Shown piece after piece: positions 12,310 to 22,880 of a stretch of 64,000 bases of DNA (the stretch's first letter is position 1; each line of letters begins with the position of its first letter). Made by a program: the position numbers and the translations under genes. Location of the stretch: contig CAOLHI010000650.1 in the NCBI GenBank assembly GCA_948474755.1, positions 372,001 to 436,000 on the forward strand, in the 5' to 3' direction. Below the pieces are notes generated by a model, which was not told the DNA's origin, did no database searches, and saw nothing but the letters and a program-made list of their open reading frames with translations. The DNA comes from Ctenosaura bakeri (taxonomy: Eukaryota; Chordata; Lepidosauria; Squamata; Iguanidae).

Positions 12310-13322
12310 TGAGTCAATAGTAGATCATTTGAATTATATATCTTTCTCATTAATCTTGTAGACTTTGTATAACTGACCTACCCTACACATAATAAAATGG
12401 ACTTGAGTGAGTACCTGAACAGAAAAATGTATGTTAAAGTGTAACAAAACAGGAAGCCCATTTTGGAAATTTATTTTGTATTAATCTCACCTCTTTTTTA
12501 AAAAAAAGATAAATGCTTTCATTTCATTTTTGTTCAAGATATAAATTACCATATAGTGTGAACAAAACAATAACATGTGACTAATGCCCTCTGTTGTACA
12601 TAACTTGTTTTAGTTATCAAACCAAAGTGATATTTACATCATCTGTAACCACAGAGAAAAGTTTGGAAAGATTGAAGCAAGGGCCAAGATCCAGTGCTAT
12701 ACAACTATACAATACCAGCAGCATTTTCTTCCTTTCCACTCCCATATAGCCCTCGATGCTACCAAAAGTCTGGTCCAGTGAGTTTCCCAGCTCATTGGAG
12801 CAAGTTTTTATTGTATACAGGAAGCACTTAAGAGAGAGCTATCACTGATTCTGGAGGAAGCAGGGAAATTCAGTGGAAGTACAGTACTGGATTCTGACCA
12901 TAGTCAGCTAAAGCAACAGCTAAGAAGACCGAACACATCCAAAAAAAGGACAGGGGTATTATTCCAGAAGTAAGTCAAAATGTGTTTCATTCAAGAAATA
13001 TTCTTTTCTAATTCACCTGTATTTATGGATCCAAGAATCACCCAAACTCAAAAAACTCAAAACAATCAAACACAAGTATCTCAAGTGTCTAACAGGGGTA
13101 CTAAAAACGACAAGTTAATAACCAATAGTATTAAGGAAATAATTACATTTTAAAAGTAAAATAAGAAGAAAGGTTTGAGAAGAAAACCTTGATAGTATAA
13201 TAGAAACTTCTTCCATACTTGATCTTTGATTTTTCTCCAGCTGTTTGAGTTTATCTGGCAGTGTGAGGGAATTGAAGGGTCATTTTCTCCACTATCATAA
13301 AGATGGCTGCAGACAAATATTT
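12310..13322. other. Non-coding DNA
   Basis: AT-rich, no gene recognised. 'attccagaagtaagtcaaaa' near 12962 may be a weak remnant of the short palindromic MITE also seen near 4345. Confidence 0.5.
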
Positions 13323-13324
13323 TT

Positions 13325-13570
13325 TACTTATTATTTTTTACTTATTTATTTGTATCCCGCCTCTCCATATAGATCGAGGCGGTGAACAATTTAGCATGTA
13401 TTTCGAAACATTTTTTCTATACATGCCCCCAACAAGCTGGGTACTCATTTTACCGACCTGCGAAAGGATGGAAGGCTGAGTCAACCTTGGGGCCCGGCAG
13501 GATCGAACTCACAACCTTGTGGTTTGTGGCTTGCAGTACTGGTATTTAACCACTGCGCCACCAGGGCTCC
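13325..13570 (-). mobile_element. tRNA-derived SINE with intact-looking A and B boxes
   Basis: On the minus strand it begins 'ggagccctggtggcgcagtg' (A box 'tggcgcagtggtt') and about 40 bp later has 'ggttgtgagttcgatcctgc' (B box). The body contains 'gactcagccttccatccttt' and 'ggtaaaatgagtacccagct', and ends in a T/A-rich tail whose plus-strand sequence is 'tatttatttgtatcccgcct'. It is the clearest pol III promoter-like pair in the window. A second copy is at 48560-48779. The family is familiar from squamates; I do not assign a database name. Confidence 0.8.
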
Positions 13571-13574
13571 TTTA

Positions 13575-16388
13575 TCTGTGGAAAACAAAACCAGTAAGAA
13601 GGGGAAAACAGACTGTTTTTTCATGGAGAAAAAAGGAAGGGGCTAAATTCAGATTACTTGAATGGCTTATTCATTTCTTGGATCCCTAAAGGAAGATATT
13701 TATATATTTGAAATCAATGATATTAAATATGCATAACTGAATGCTGCATTGAAGCCTATGAAATTAATCCTCCCACAAACACACACCAATTATAGCTGGA
13801 TTTTCAAAAGGCAGTTTTATACATAAAATTCTTATTTGATAGGGAATGGGGAAGCAACAGAAGTGACTAGTCATTTGGGACAAAAACATATTACCATTTT
13901 GGTCTGTATAGTAACGTGATTTATTTTGAAATTCATGAAGATATGTTTATTTAGAATAATATTTTTTAAAAATATAAATGCGAATATTATGAAGTATTGC
14001 CAACATAATGTAATAAGTGTATAAAAATACCTAAGGGAAAATTCCTACTTACATTAAAGTCAATAAGACATTTGTCTTCCCTTTGAATGTGTCCAAAATC
14101 ACACTTTCTTTTAGTATCAATCATTTTTAAAGTGTATAACTGTTTGAACACATGACATGCCCATATGTTATAAAGCAATGGTTGTAATTTTCACAATAAG
14201 GATGAACAAAGTCTTCTCTCTGTGTATATGGGAAAGGGAAGAGAGAGAAGGAGGCAAGAAGAGAAGACAGAAAAATAATCATGTTTGAAGTATCAAGGAG
14301 ACAACCTTGCAAACATGTTACTGTACATCACCAATTACTCTAAAAATATAGGTTATTTATTATTTCAATACCAGGTTAAGTTCTTACATGTTTCTTGGCA
14401 TACTTGGTGTCACCTAAACAATTGACTATTCTATGAATGTCCAGTTCATTAAAAATGATGTTTTTAGGGCATTATACTCCATTAGACATATTTTATGGTG
14501 TCCCAGTTAACACTTTACAAAACTGCATCAAGCAATGTGTACATATTCATTAACCACATCCTGATTATAAGAAAAATGGTTACTAACGCACAGAAACTGT
14601 AAGTGTCTCCTCCTCTCCTGCATCTCTTACTCTCTCTTGTTTCAGGTTATAGTTTAACTATAGTGATGCAAAAAAAAAGTTGATTTTTTTTTTTATAGGA
14701 TACTGGCAGGACGAGAGCCACTTCACCCTTTCTGAATCTGCACAATTAGGGCAGATTTATGGAACTGGATTAGCAAATAATTAGGCCACATTTGTGCTAA
14801 CAGAATATTACAACATTGGTCATAATCAGTAAACATAATATTAAATACAAATATGTGAACTAACTCTACCTTTCCTCTAATTTCCCAAGTACAGGGAGAG
14901 GCGGATGTGCCTCACCACAAAATGCTGGGGTGATAGAACACTCCTTTAGTGAGACCACAAGTGATCAGAGTCCATGGAGAAGTATATGCAACTTACATTT
15001 CCCTTAGAGCAAGGAACAGCTTATGAGGCCCCACTATGAGCCTAGTGCCTTGATGGTTATGAATTCCAATGTTCTACTCCATAATCCATTCAGTTCCCAG
15101 GGCACTGGACAATTTTAACCTATGTTTACATTTTGTGTACATTGATTCAGCACTCACAGCCAACACCTTTAAACACCAAGTGAAAGTTTCTGGCTTTGTT
15201 TCTCCTGTCTCTTCCCAACATATTGGGCAGTTCTAGCAGAGACCTCTTCTGATCCTTCCTTCTTCCGTCTCCTTTATTCTTTCCCCAAGATGGGAGGAAG
15301 ATTAACACACAGGAGGCACTCCCACAATTATCCCCAAAGGATCAGAAGTAACAGCAGGGATACCTTTCTCACATCATCTGGAACTGAGGGATGAGGTACC
15401 AGAGTCTCTGTGGGCTACAATCTGACCCAATCTGAGTCAGGTTATTGAGATGGAGCACCACACTCTGCTCAGTATAAATTCTAGGCCAGTGTTTTGGTGT
15501 ACAAAACTGGCAGTAGATGTAAATGTTTTTAACATTACCTTCTAGTCTTGCTTCTGTTGAACGTCAGTTTTTCTCTTCTGTGGTGCCCACCACTGTCAGC
15601 ACATGGGACTTAGAAGCGATGGCAAAAGGAAGAAACAAGTTGTTTACTTGCTTCCAGAATTAGCAGCAGGAACTGCTAGCAAAAATTAATAGCCTGAGTA
15701 ACAACCAAGAGTAATGGCATCCTAAATTCCATTTGCTTACAGTTTGCATCTTATTTAGTTTCCTTCAGATACTCACCATGAAGGAACCGCAATACAATCA
15801 GTTACAGTTTACCATTGATTCGGCAATGTCATATGTGTGCACTGTTATGTTCTGAGAACAAAGAGTCTAATGGCACCTTGAATAGCTTATTGTTTTTCTG
15901 TGGCAGATCTCTAAAACTGTATTGGCTTTGTCCTGCGTTCAAGGTAACATTGATTTGCAGTCAGCTACCTTGTATTTTTTCAAGAACAGGGGTTAATAGT
16001 TTACAAAATTGTAAATCTAGGACCAAGACACTGTTGCACATCTTAAAGCACTGTTGGAAGACGATATCAGACAGAGGCATCCTGAATGTAGAGTTCATCA
16101 ATGGGCTCAGTCTGGCCTGCGTTAACTGCTATAAAATCTACTGTATCCTAATCCTCCCACCCAATCTTGGAGGCAATGGACAACCCCCAGAAAAGTGGGA
16201 GAGGAACAGCCATGCCTCCCAAAGCCATAGAATCCATCAACAACCACCGAGCATTCTCTTGTTCCACCTGTGCTATCAGTGACACCACAAATCCACCTAT
16301 GCAGATATAGCTTTCAGAGCATATGATTTGGCCAGGGACATTGGCAGGAAGTACTACAGTAGCAGAGTATGACAATGCAACCATACTA
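13575..16388. other. Non-coding DNA
   Basis: No gene recognised. A 155-codon open frame at 15815-16282 on the plus strand is rejected as a gene: no domain, poor codon structure, and its 3' part ('cagacagaggcatcctgaat' near 16069) resembles sequence near 17050, which suggests an interspersed repeat. Confidence 0.5.
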
Positions 16389-16390
16389 GG

Positions 16391-16505
16391 ATTGGAAAAG
16401 TGACTTTAGTGGGAACTACAGTTCCCCACAGCCCAGCGAGAACACATCGGCTGGAAGACTCTGGGAACTGTAGTTGGTTTTTTTAAAAAAAAGTAATTTT
16501 CCCAA
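16391..16505. repeat. Fold-back repeat, 115 bp
   Basis: The left arm 'ttggaaaagtgactttagtg' and 'gggaactacagttcccca' pair with the right arm 'ctgggaactgtagttgg' and 'aagtaattttccca'. It is a symmetric palindromic unit of the same motif seen as single arms at 4170 and 17645. This looks like a small palindromic transposon. Confidence 0.55.
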
Positions 16506-18798
16506 ATTACTTTACATAATTCATACAAAGTTCCTTGATGTCACAGTCTGAATTTTTCAGAGAGTCCATGGAAAGATGTTGATCCACTCACAAAATGCCA
16601 TAGGCTTCAGACTGCTAAAAATCCTGCAGTGGCTGCCCAAATATAAATACCACACTGCAAAAGATCATGGTTTGAATCCTATTGGTTAATCCCAGCATAG
16701 AGATAGATCCCACAGATTCAGTGGGTTTAGCCTGCTGAAGAATTACAATAGCCTATGTATGTATTGCAAGGTATACAAGAACAACCCCCTTTGTAATGCA
16801 AAACCTGTGCAGCCCAGGAAACTAGAGTGCCTCATTTCTCCTTTTGAATAATATCCCTTCAGCATTCTTCTCATTGTCTAGTAAACTGATGCATATAGTT
16901 TATGTAGGCTACTGGAAGAGCACCTGTTCCACATCTGGAGCAGACATATGGACCAATTCCATAGCACCACATGAAGCCTATGACCCCATCTAAAGAGACA
17001 CAAGGGAGTCTCTTAGGCCATAAATGAGTCACATTATTGAAACAAGATGCCAGGCAGAGGTGTCTTGAATGTAGAGATCAATCAGGGGCTATACCTGTCC
17101 CAGTTTAACTGGAACAGCAATACAGGAGTGTGGTTGGTGTTAGGTGTCAAACAACCCCTCCAGGAGCTGATGGGAGCCTTCCTATCTCCATGGCATGCAG
17201 GCTTGTAGACTAGTTCCTGCCATCAGCACAGCTTAGGAGTGGAATATTCAAAGAAGAGAGAAGAGGGGTAAACAGGAAGCTGCAGTCATAGTTAGTGACA
17301 TCTTGTGCAAGTATGTGGATATAGTATGTGGGTATAGTATGACTGAAGAGTGAATAGGTGCTCTTGAATATAGCAATCAGGTAGCAATCAATCATGGGTC
17401 AATCACCCATCTTTTGAACTCTGGCAGGGACAAGATAACAAAGTGAGTGTGCTTTTACAAATCCTTTTAATCAGCAGAGTCCTTCTGAGTGGAGGCAACA
17501 CACATGACTCTGAATCTATGGATTCTGATCCTAAAAAAGACCCAAAAACTCCACACATGAGGACAGTGCTTTCAGTGGAAGGGAGACACTCCTTTCCTCT
17601 CTCTACATGCTGCTACTGGTTGACGACTAAGTAAAGTGAGATTGGAACAGAGGTTGGAAAATTTACTTTTGGGACTACAGCTCCCAGACTTGTGCAGCCA
17701 ACATGGCCATCTGAGTATGTTTTCAGATGCAAGCAGGGTCAGAAGATTTGGGGAGCTGGAAGAAATGAGCAAGGGTGTTTTGTTTTTTCCTAGCTCAGGG
17801 GAAAAAATTGAGTTTTTCTGTACTTTTTTCCAAGAAAACTTAGATCATTTCAGAAGTAGTCCAACAAGAGCTTTGGGGAAATCACCCAACTTTAATCAGT
17901 TTTCCTAAGTTTTTGTTCAATGTGCACAAGCACTGACATCCCATCAATAAGTATTGAAAGATATGCCATTAGAAGCAACCGAATATGGGAAAGAATCACA
18001 TATCCTTTTCCTTCTTGTATATTGGTTGTTTTTTACAATCTTAGGGTGACTCACAATCCATAATGGGCTTCATCCTGCAGTTGTTACAAAAGCAAGTCTC
18101 CTGTTGAGATCAATGAGTGCATTGCCTGCACTTGAACTGCAGGACCCACATCATGACTCATGTCTGTTTTTAATATATTGCCATCTATTGCTATTGTAAT
18201 TCAAGTAGCCGTAAAAGTACTAATATTTAATTTTAGAATAGCTGAAATTAATAGATTTGAATTGATGCTAAAATGGAGGTGGGGGTGAATGCAATTTAAT
18301 TAGCTTTGCTAATTCTACACTTATTTTTAGAATGCATTCCTAAATCCGTTACATACTTCAATGACAGCCCATACAACAAAAGCCTAAAAGCTAATATGGG
18401 GATGTTTTCAGTGGTCAGTATCATGAATGGCAAACAACAGTAGAACTGCTATGAACACTATGGATATGACAGACATGGCTGGTATGCTAGCTTTTATTTC
18501 TCCCTATTATCATGCTGTTAATACAGATGATAGTCGAGAACAGAATCACAACTATCTTGCACACTTGTTAGCTATGGCATGGCAACAACAGACACATACA
18601 GTCTATGGGATCTTCTTGTAATGAATTGTTTCAGTGCTATTTATGGTAACAACTCTGCACAATCCCCTTGAAATAAATTGAGGGCAGTACTAGATGAATA
18701 CAACCAGCTGAACAGCACCAGGGGATGCTATGGAGGCGGCAGCAGCACCAGAGCCAGCCTGAGCTACAAATGTGCCGCCTGGTAAGTCAGGCAGCTTA
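16506..18798. other. Non-coding DNA with weak repeats
   Basis: It contains a single-arm fragment of the above fold-back repeat at about 17645-17715 ('tgggactacagctcccagac', 'gcagccaacatggccat'). Sequence near 17045-17090 ('ccaggcagaggtgtcttgaa') resembles 16069-16105. A stretch at 18733-18790 is GC-richer and ends 'gccgcctggtaagt', splice-donor-like, but no exon frame supports it. Confidence 0.45.
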
Positions 18799-18800
18799 AC

Positions 18801-18950
18801 TTCCACTGACAACATCCTATGAATCCTGGGGTTTGCAGTATAGGGAAGGGCATTTAGAATTCTCAGCCAGAGAACTCTTTGGCCTCAGGACACTACAAAC
18901 TCCATAATTCCACAGGATATTGAAAATAGAATAATAGCACTATAAGACTG
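18801..18950 (+). mobile_element. MITE family A, copy A2, both ends eroded
   Basis: Contains 'gaatcctggggtttgcagta', 'agaactctttggcctcagga' and 'gaataatagcactataag', the interior of family A in the right order. The terminal GGCCATTTCTGCAC motifs are missing on both sides. Confidence 0.7.
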
Positions 18951-18954
18951 TAGG

Positions 18955-19325
18955 ATAGAAAGGTCCTTAGAGAGCTGAGTAGGCTTAGCTCGAAGAAAAG
19001 ACTGAGAATTGATAAGAGTGCCATATTTAAATATCTGAAGGAATGTCAAGTAGAAGATGGAATGAATTTTTTTCTGCTACTCCAGATATTAGAACATGAA
19101 CCAATGGATTCAAATTACAAGAAAAGCAGTTCCACGTAAATAATTGGAAGAACCTCTTGGCTGTTTGATACTTCCTCATAATGTTGTGAATTCTTCTTTT
19201 TTTGGAAGGTCTTTAAACAAAGGCTAGATTGCCATCTTGCAGTAGTGTTTTTTTTATGTAGCCCTGCATGGGAAGCATTGGACTAGCTAGTCCTTGCAGT
19301 CCCTTCTAATTTTATGATTCTATGA
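18955..19325 (+). mobile_element. CR1 LINE 3' end
   Basis: It carries the characteristic series of CR1 3'-end phrases: 'atatctgaaggaatgtcaag', 'aacatgaaccaatggattca', 'aacctcttggctgtttgata', 'tggaaggtctttaaacaaag', 'gccatcttgcagtagtg' and 'attggactagctagtccttg'. It ends with 'tatgattctatga', matching the short terminal direct repeat of CR1. It is 5' truncated, and only the C-terminal tail and 3' UTR are present. Confidence 0.85.
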
Positions 19326-19403
19326 AACATGTATTCAGTAGATTCACAAGCATTCAGTTGATTCACAAGCATTGTGAATCTAATCACTGTACAATCAAGG
19401 ATC

Positions 19404-19437
19404 TTCCTTCCTTCCTTCCTTCCTTCCTTCTTTTCTT
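19404..19437. repeat. (CTTC)n microsatellite
   Basis: About seven CTTC/CCTT units, then imperfect T-rich units. Confidence 0.9.
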
Positions 19438-19749
19438 CCCTTTTTTGGACCATGTTCTTCATTGCTTGCACAAGGTCTATAAATACATGAGCAGATTTGG
19501 GGTACAGTGCTGAAAATACCTAGTCAAGCCTGTGATTGAGAAGTAAGTCATTTAGTATAGTCTCCTAGCCTAGTATAGTCTCCTAGCCATGCACATTCAG
19601 CTACACTGTTATCCACGGAAAAGATTTCTGATGGTCAATCATATCAATAAAGACATACATTCACAAAGGAAGTATTAGTAATCTTGAATAGCTAGTGAAT
19701 ATTCAAAGCGTTAGGGTTCTTTTTTTTTTTAATAATTGGCTTGTTGCCA

Positions 19750-19805
19750 AGAAAGAAAGAAAGAAAGGAAGGAAGGAAGGAAGGAAGGAAGGAAGGAAGG
19801 AAGGA
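19750..19805. repeat. (GAAA)n(GGAA)n microsatellite
   Basis: A few GAAA units followed by a pure GGAA run. Confidence 0.9.
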
Positions 19806-20884
19806 ACTAAATAAAACTGAACTCTGCTCAACTAATTCAGAATAGGTCAACAAGCAATAAGTCGCCCCTAAATGTCTTCCTGCAAAGGATACCATTATCT
19901 ATTTCTAGTAACTATATCCTCCTTATTAAAAAAAAAATGCCATTCATCTCATTAAATGTGAAGTGCTAAACTAATTGCTAGCTAGGTAATGATTTAATGA
20001 GAGACATTTTTGAAGCTTACAAAACACTTACACTGAAATTTAAAACAGTCACAGCAGACAAACCCTAGACATATTCCAATTAACCATCCAAAGTAGGTGG
20101 CAGCCCCTGATAGCTAACCAAAGTTGGAACATTAGTTTCTTTTCATGCATTCTGGAACATTTTCTTTCAACACAAATCATGTAATTAATACACTCCTACA
20201 AGAGGAAAGTGACAAAGAACTAGAATCCATATTTGATCTTTCCACATGTACCTTCTCAAATACCACATAGGCAAGATCATATTCTTGTTCTTTGCATTAA
20301 TTAAACCGAAAACTTTGACACACAGAGACACACCTCAGTACCATCCTGACAGAACAAAAGTGGATTAAATTCCCACTTTATCTTTAATTATCCATTGAAA
20401 GGGCAGTGAAAGTATTTCCATATGTTGCCACTGGTGGTGGAAAAGGACTACCACTGCCAACAATAATACTCCAGACAAACCTTTTAAAAACTCTCCTCCT
20501 CTCTCTCCCCACAAATCCCTCCAGCTTCAAGCACCTTGCAACCCTCATCCTGTTTGCCTCAGCTTCACTTTCCCAACAAAGGTCAAGTTTTCAGCTCAGC
20601 CGTCACCTGAGTACCTTTCCATCTGAAACTAATGACACTGGTATAACACTGAGAGGTGAGCTCTTTCCCCTGTGGATGTCTTGGTTCAATCTCCCAGGAG
20701 TGATAATCTGATTCCTCCATTCCATTCCTTTGTTGTTTTCCACTGAACCACCACCAAGGTGGCAGTATTTCCTTCCTGTTTCCTTACTAATGGACAGTTT
20801 CAGTCCTTGTTTATGTAGATTTCTTCTGAATGCTTATTCTATTCACAAAACTTCAATGTTGTGTGTGTTGTGTATATGCTGCAG

Positions 20885-21640
20885 GGCTTTATGACCTATA
20901 AGGCTCTGTCCAGCTTAGGTCCAGGCTAGTTGACACATCACACCTCTCCCTATGATCCTGCTTGGAGCCTAAAATCCACAAGAGCAGCCCTTCTTTCAAC
21001 CCCACCACCTTCATGGGTATTGTTAGATGGAACATAAAATAGGAACTTCTCAATGGCTACCTCTACACTTTGGAATTCATCCCTAGGAAGGTAAGAATGG
21101 CCCTTTCCTTACTGTACTTCTAATGGTAGGAAAGACTCACATTACTCATTGATAGTGATAGGATTCCAATTGAATTTCCACCATTCCAAACTTTGGAATC
21201 TTGAGGTTTACAGTTTAGGGAGGGGTGTTTGGATTTCCCAGCCATGCAGGTCTGGCACGTCACCAGACTGCATATAGCACTTTTCCATGGGATGGAACTA
21301 CAGCTCCATTCCAAAGTGGAATCATGGTACTATAATTCTGTAGCATCAAAGGGCCCTTTGCTATTCTGACAGGCTTGTTCTCCTTCCATTGGCAGACAAG
21401 GATATTTTTATCTAGACAGGCTTTTGGGACTTAAGGCTTTGAAGGAGAGGGTTCGTATGAGGATTCAGTATTATTTTAAACTGTATTGTTTTAACTGGTT
21501 TTTTTTTTACCTTTTTTAGGTTTATGTTTTAAATTGTTTTAATATTGTTAATAGTTTAATTCTATTTTAATATTGACTTTTTGTATGTTTTTAATTATAT
21601 CAGAATCATTTTAATTTGTAAGTTACCCTGAGTAAGGGAC
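20885..21640 (+). repeat. Possible old retroposon 3' end interrupted by a MITE
   Basis: 'ataaggctctgtccagctta' and 'gtccaggctagtt' open the stretch. It ends with a 'tgttttaactggtttttt' T-rich tract and 'aatttgtaagttaccctgag', a phrase typical of abundant reptile repeats whose class I cannot state firmly. A diverged family A MITE lies inside at about 21148-21357. Confidence 0.35.
21148..21357 (+). mobile_element. MITE family A, diverged copy A3
   Basis: It contains 'tggaatcttgaggtttacag', 'tttagggaggggtgtttgga' and 'ggtactataattctgtagca' then 'aagggcc'. The order matches family A but the left terminus is lost and the middle is altered. Confidence 0.45.
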
Positions 21641-21837
21641 TGTGTGTTGGTTTGTGAGAATTTGTGAGAGAGGGGGACAGGGAGTTTATTGTTGTGAGAG
21701 GAATACTGAGTGAGAGGGAGGGAAAAAGAGGCTATTAGATCCTGCTTTACCAAGCGGTAGTTCATTTACATTAGCAATGCAATCATACACATGACCTAAG
21801 TACATGTATTCCCAAGTTATTGCCAAGTAGTTGTCTA

Positions 21838-22060
21838 TAAGAGCCGGCATAGTGTGGTTGTTTGAACATTGGGCTGTGACTCTGGAGACCAGGGTTCAAA
21901 ACCCTGCTCAGCCACGGTAACCAATTGGATGACTTTGGGGAAGTCATATACTCTCAGCCTCAGAGAAATGAAAAGGACCATTCCCTCTGAACAAATTTTG
22001 CTAAGGAAACCCCATGATAGGTTTACCTTAGTTTCTCAACAAGAACATCAAATGTATACA
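21838..22060 (+). mobile_element. tRNA-derived SINE with Bov-B-type tail
   Basis: The head 'agagccggcatagtgtggtt' gives a degenerate A box and 'ccagggttcaaaaccctgct' a B box. The body has 'tgactttggggaagtcatat', 'ctctcagcctcagagaaatg' and 'aaattttgctaaggaaaccc', then 'catgataggtttaccttag'. This is the best-preserved copy of this SINE type here. The tail is shortened and lacks the usual AAC run. Copies without heads are at 7740, 29215, 48420, and a reversed copy is at 54046. Confidence 0.8.
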
Positions 22061-22119
22061 AACATCCCAAAAAGTCATTGGAATGCATCAAATTCGTTAT
22101 GATGCTCATGTTTTTCCCT

Positions 22120-22880
22120 TCAAGGAAGAAGCTGTGTCAGTCTGTTGTAACCTAAAAGGAGAAAAAAGAAGTGATGAAACAGCACCTTGAAGACTGATAT
22201 TTCTTTTAACATGAGTTTTTGGAAATATCAATCCACTTCTTCATGCAATACAGCTTCACATTATTATGCATATTTATACAGCTGGAGTTGGATAGAATGC
22301 AGATCATGACCTTCACCCTCCTCTTCAAAGGACTGTGTAAGGTGATACAGGTCTTATAGATCTTTACAGTAGTTAATATTAATGTGTGAAAGCAATAATT
22401 CTGCTTACCAGAAGTCCATTTATTTGGGTCAAAACCTTCTCTGAGGAGAAACCTTTTGTTATATGTGCAGTAGCAAGGACTCTCATATTAATATGAAGTA
22501 TATATTAATATATATAGTGGACTATGAAGCCATTGTCTTTGTTCATACTAATGGATTGGAACATGCAAATATATAGTCTACCTTTGTCTTTCCTTGTCCA
22601 CCTATAATCTTTCCTTGATCATGGAAACAAAGTATGTTCCTATACATACAATACAGGATTTACAGGTCCTCAAGGCTGTAAATGTAATGTACCTCTTTCT
22701 GGATCCTCTAACATTCTATCCCACTCACACAACTGTATAAATATGCTTAATAACTGAGGCTTTAATATCACTCAGTATTGCTCCTGAAGAAGTGATGAAA
22801 CAGCACCTTGAAGACTCATGCTAAAATAAAAATTAGTATTTAAGTTGCTTCTGGATTCCTTTCCCCTTCCATCCTGTTCT
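22120..22880. repeat. Fold-back repeat of about 750 bp
   Basis: The left arm (about 22120-22310) and right arm (about 22700-22870) are inverted relatives: 'gctggagttggatagaatgc' on the left pairs with 'cattctatcccactcacaca' on the right, and both contain a 'gtataaatatgc' segment in opposite sense. In addition 'gaagtgatgaaacagcacct' occurs in the same sense near 22170 and 22788, so parts are also direct repeats. No transposase is visible. The phrase 'cctgaagaagtg' followed by 'gcaccttgaagactcatgc' is familiar from an abundant amniote repeat whose class I do not name. Confidence 0.5.

Larger units (their letters stand above)
19326..20880. other. Non-coding DNA with two GAAG-type microsatellites
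   Basis: Apart from the microsatellites listed separately, nothing is recognised. An 18-bp unit ('agtatagtctcctagcct') is duplicated in tandem near 19555-19590. Open frames over the microsatellites encode only repeated Phe-Leu-Pro-Ser or Lys-Glu-Gly-Arg and are not genes. Confidence 0.5.

Noticed and set aside
13520..13570. Functional tRNA gene
   Set aside because: A and B boxes are present but the sequence continues directly into a SINE body, and no cloverleaf with an acceptor stem is formed by the rest.
15815..16282. 155-codon plus-strand open frame
   Set aside because: No domain, no splice context, and its last third resembles a dispersed sequence near 17.05 kb.
18733..18790. Exon ending at a GTAAGT donor
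   Set aside because: The donor-like site is present, but no open frame with an acceptor or domain supports an exon.
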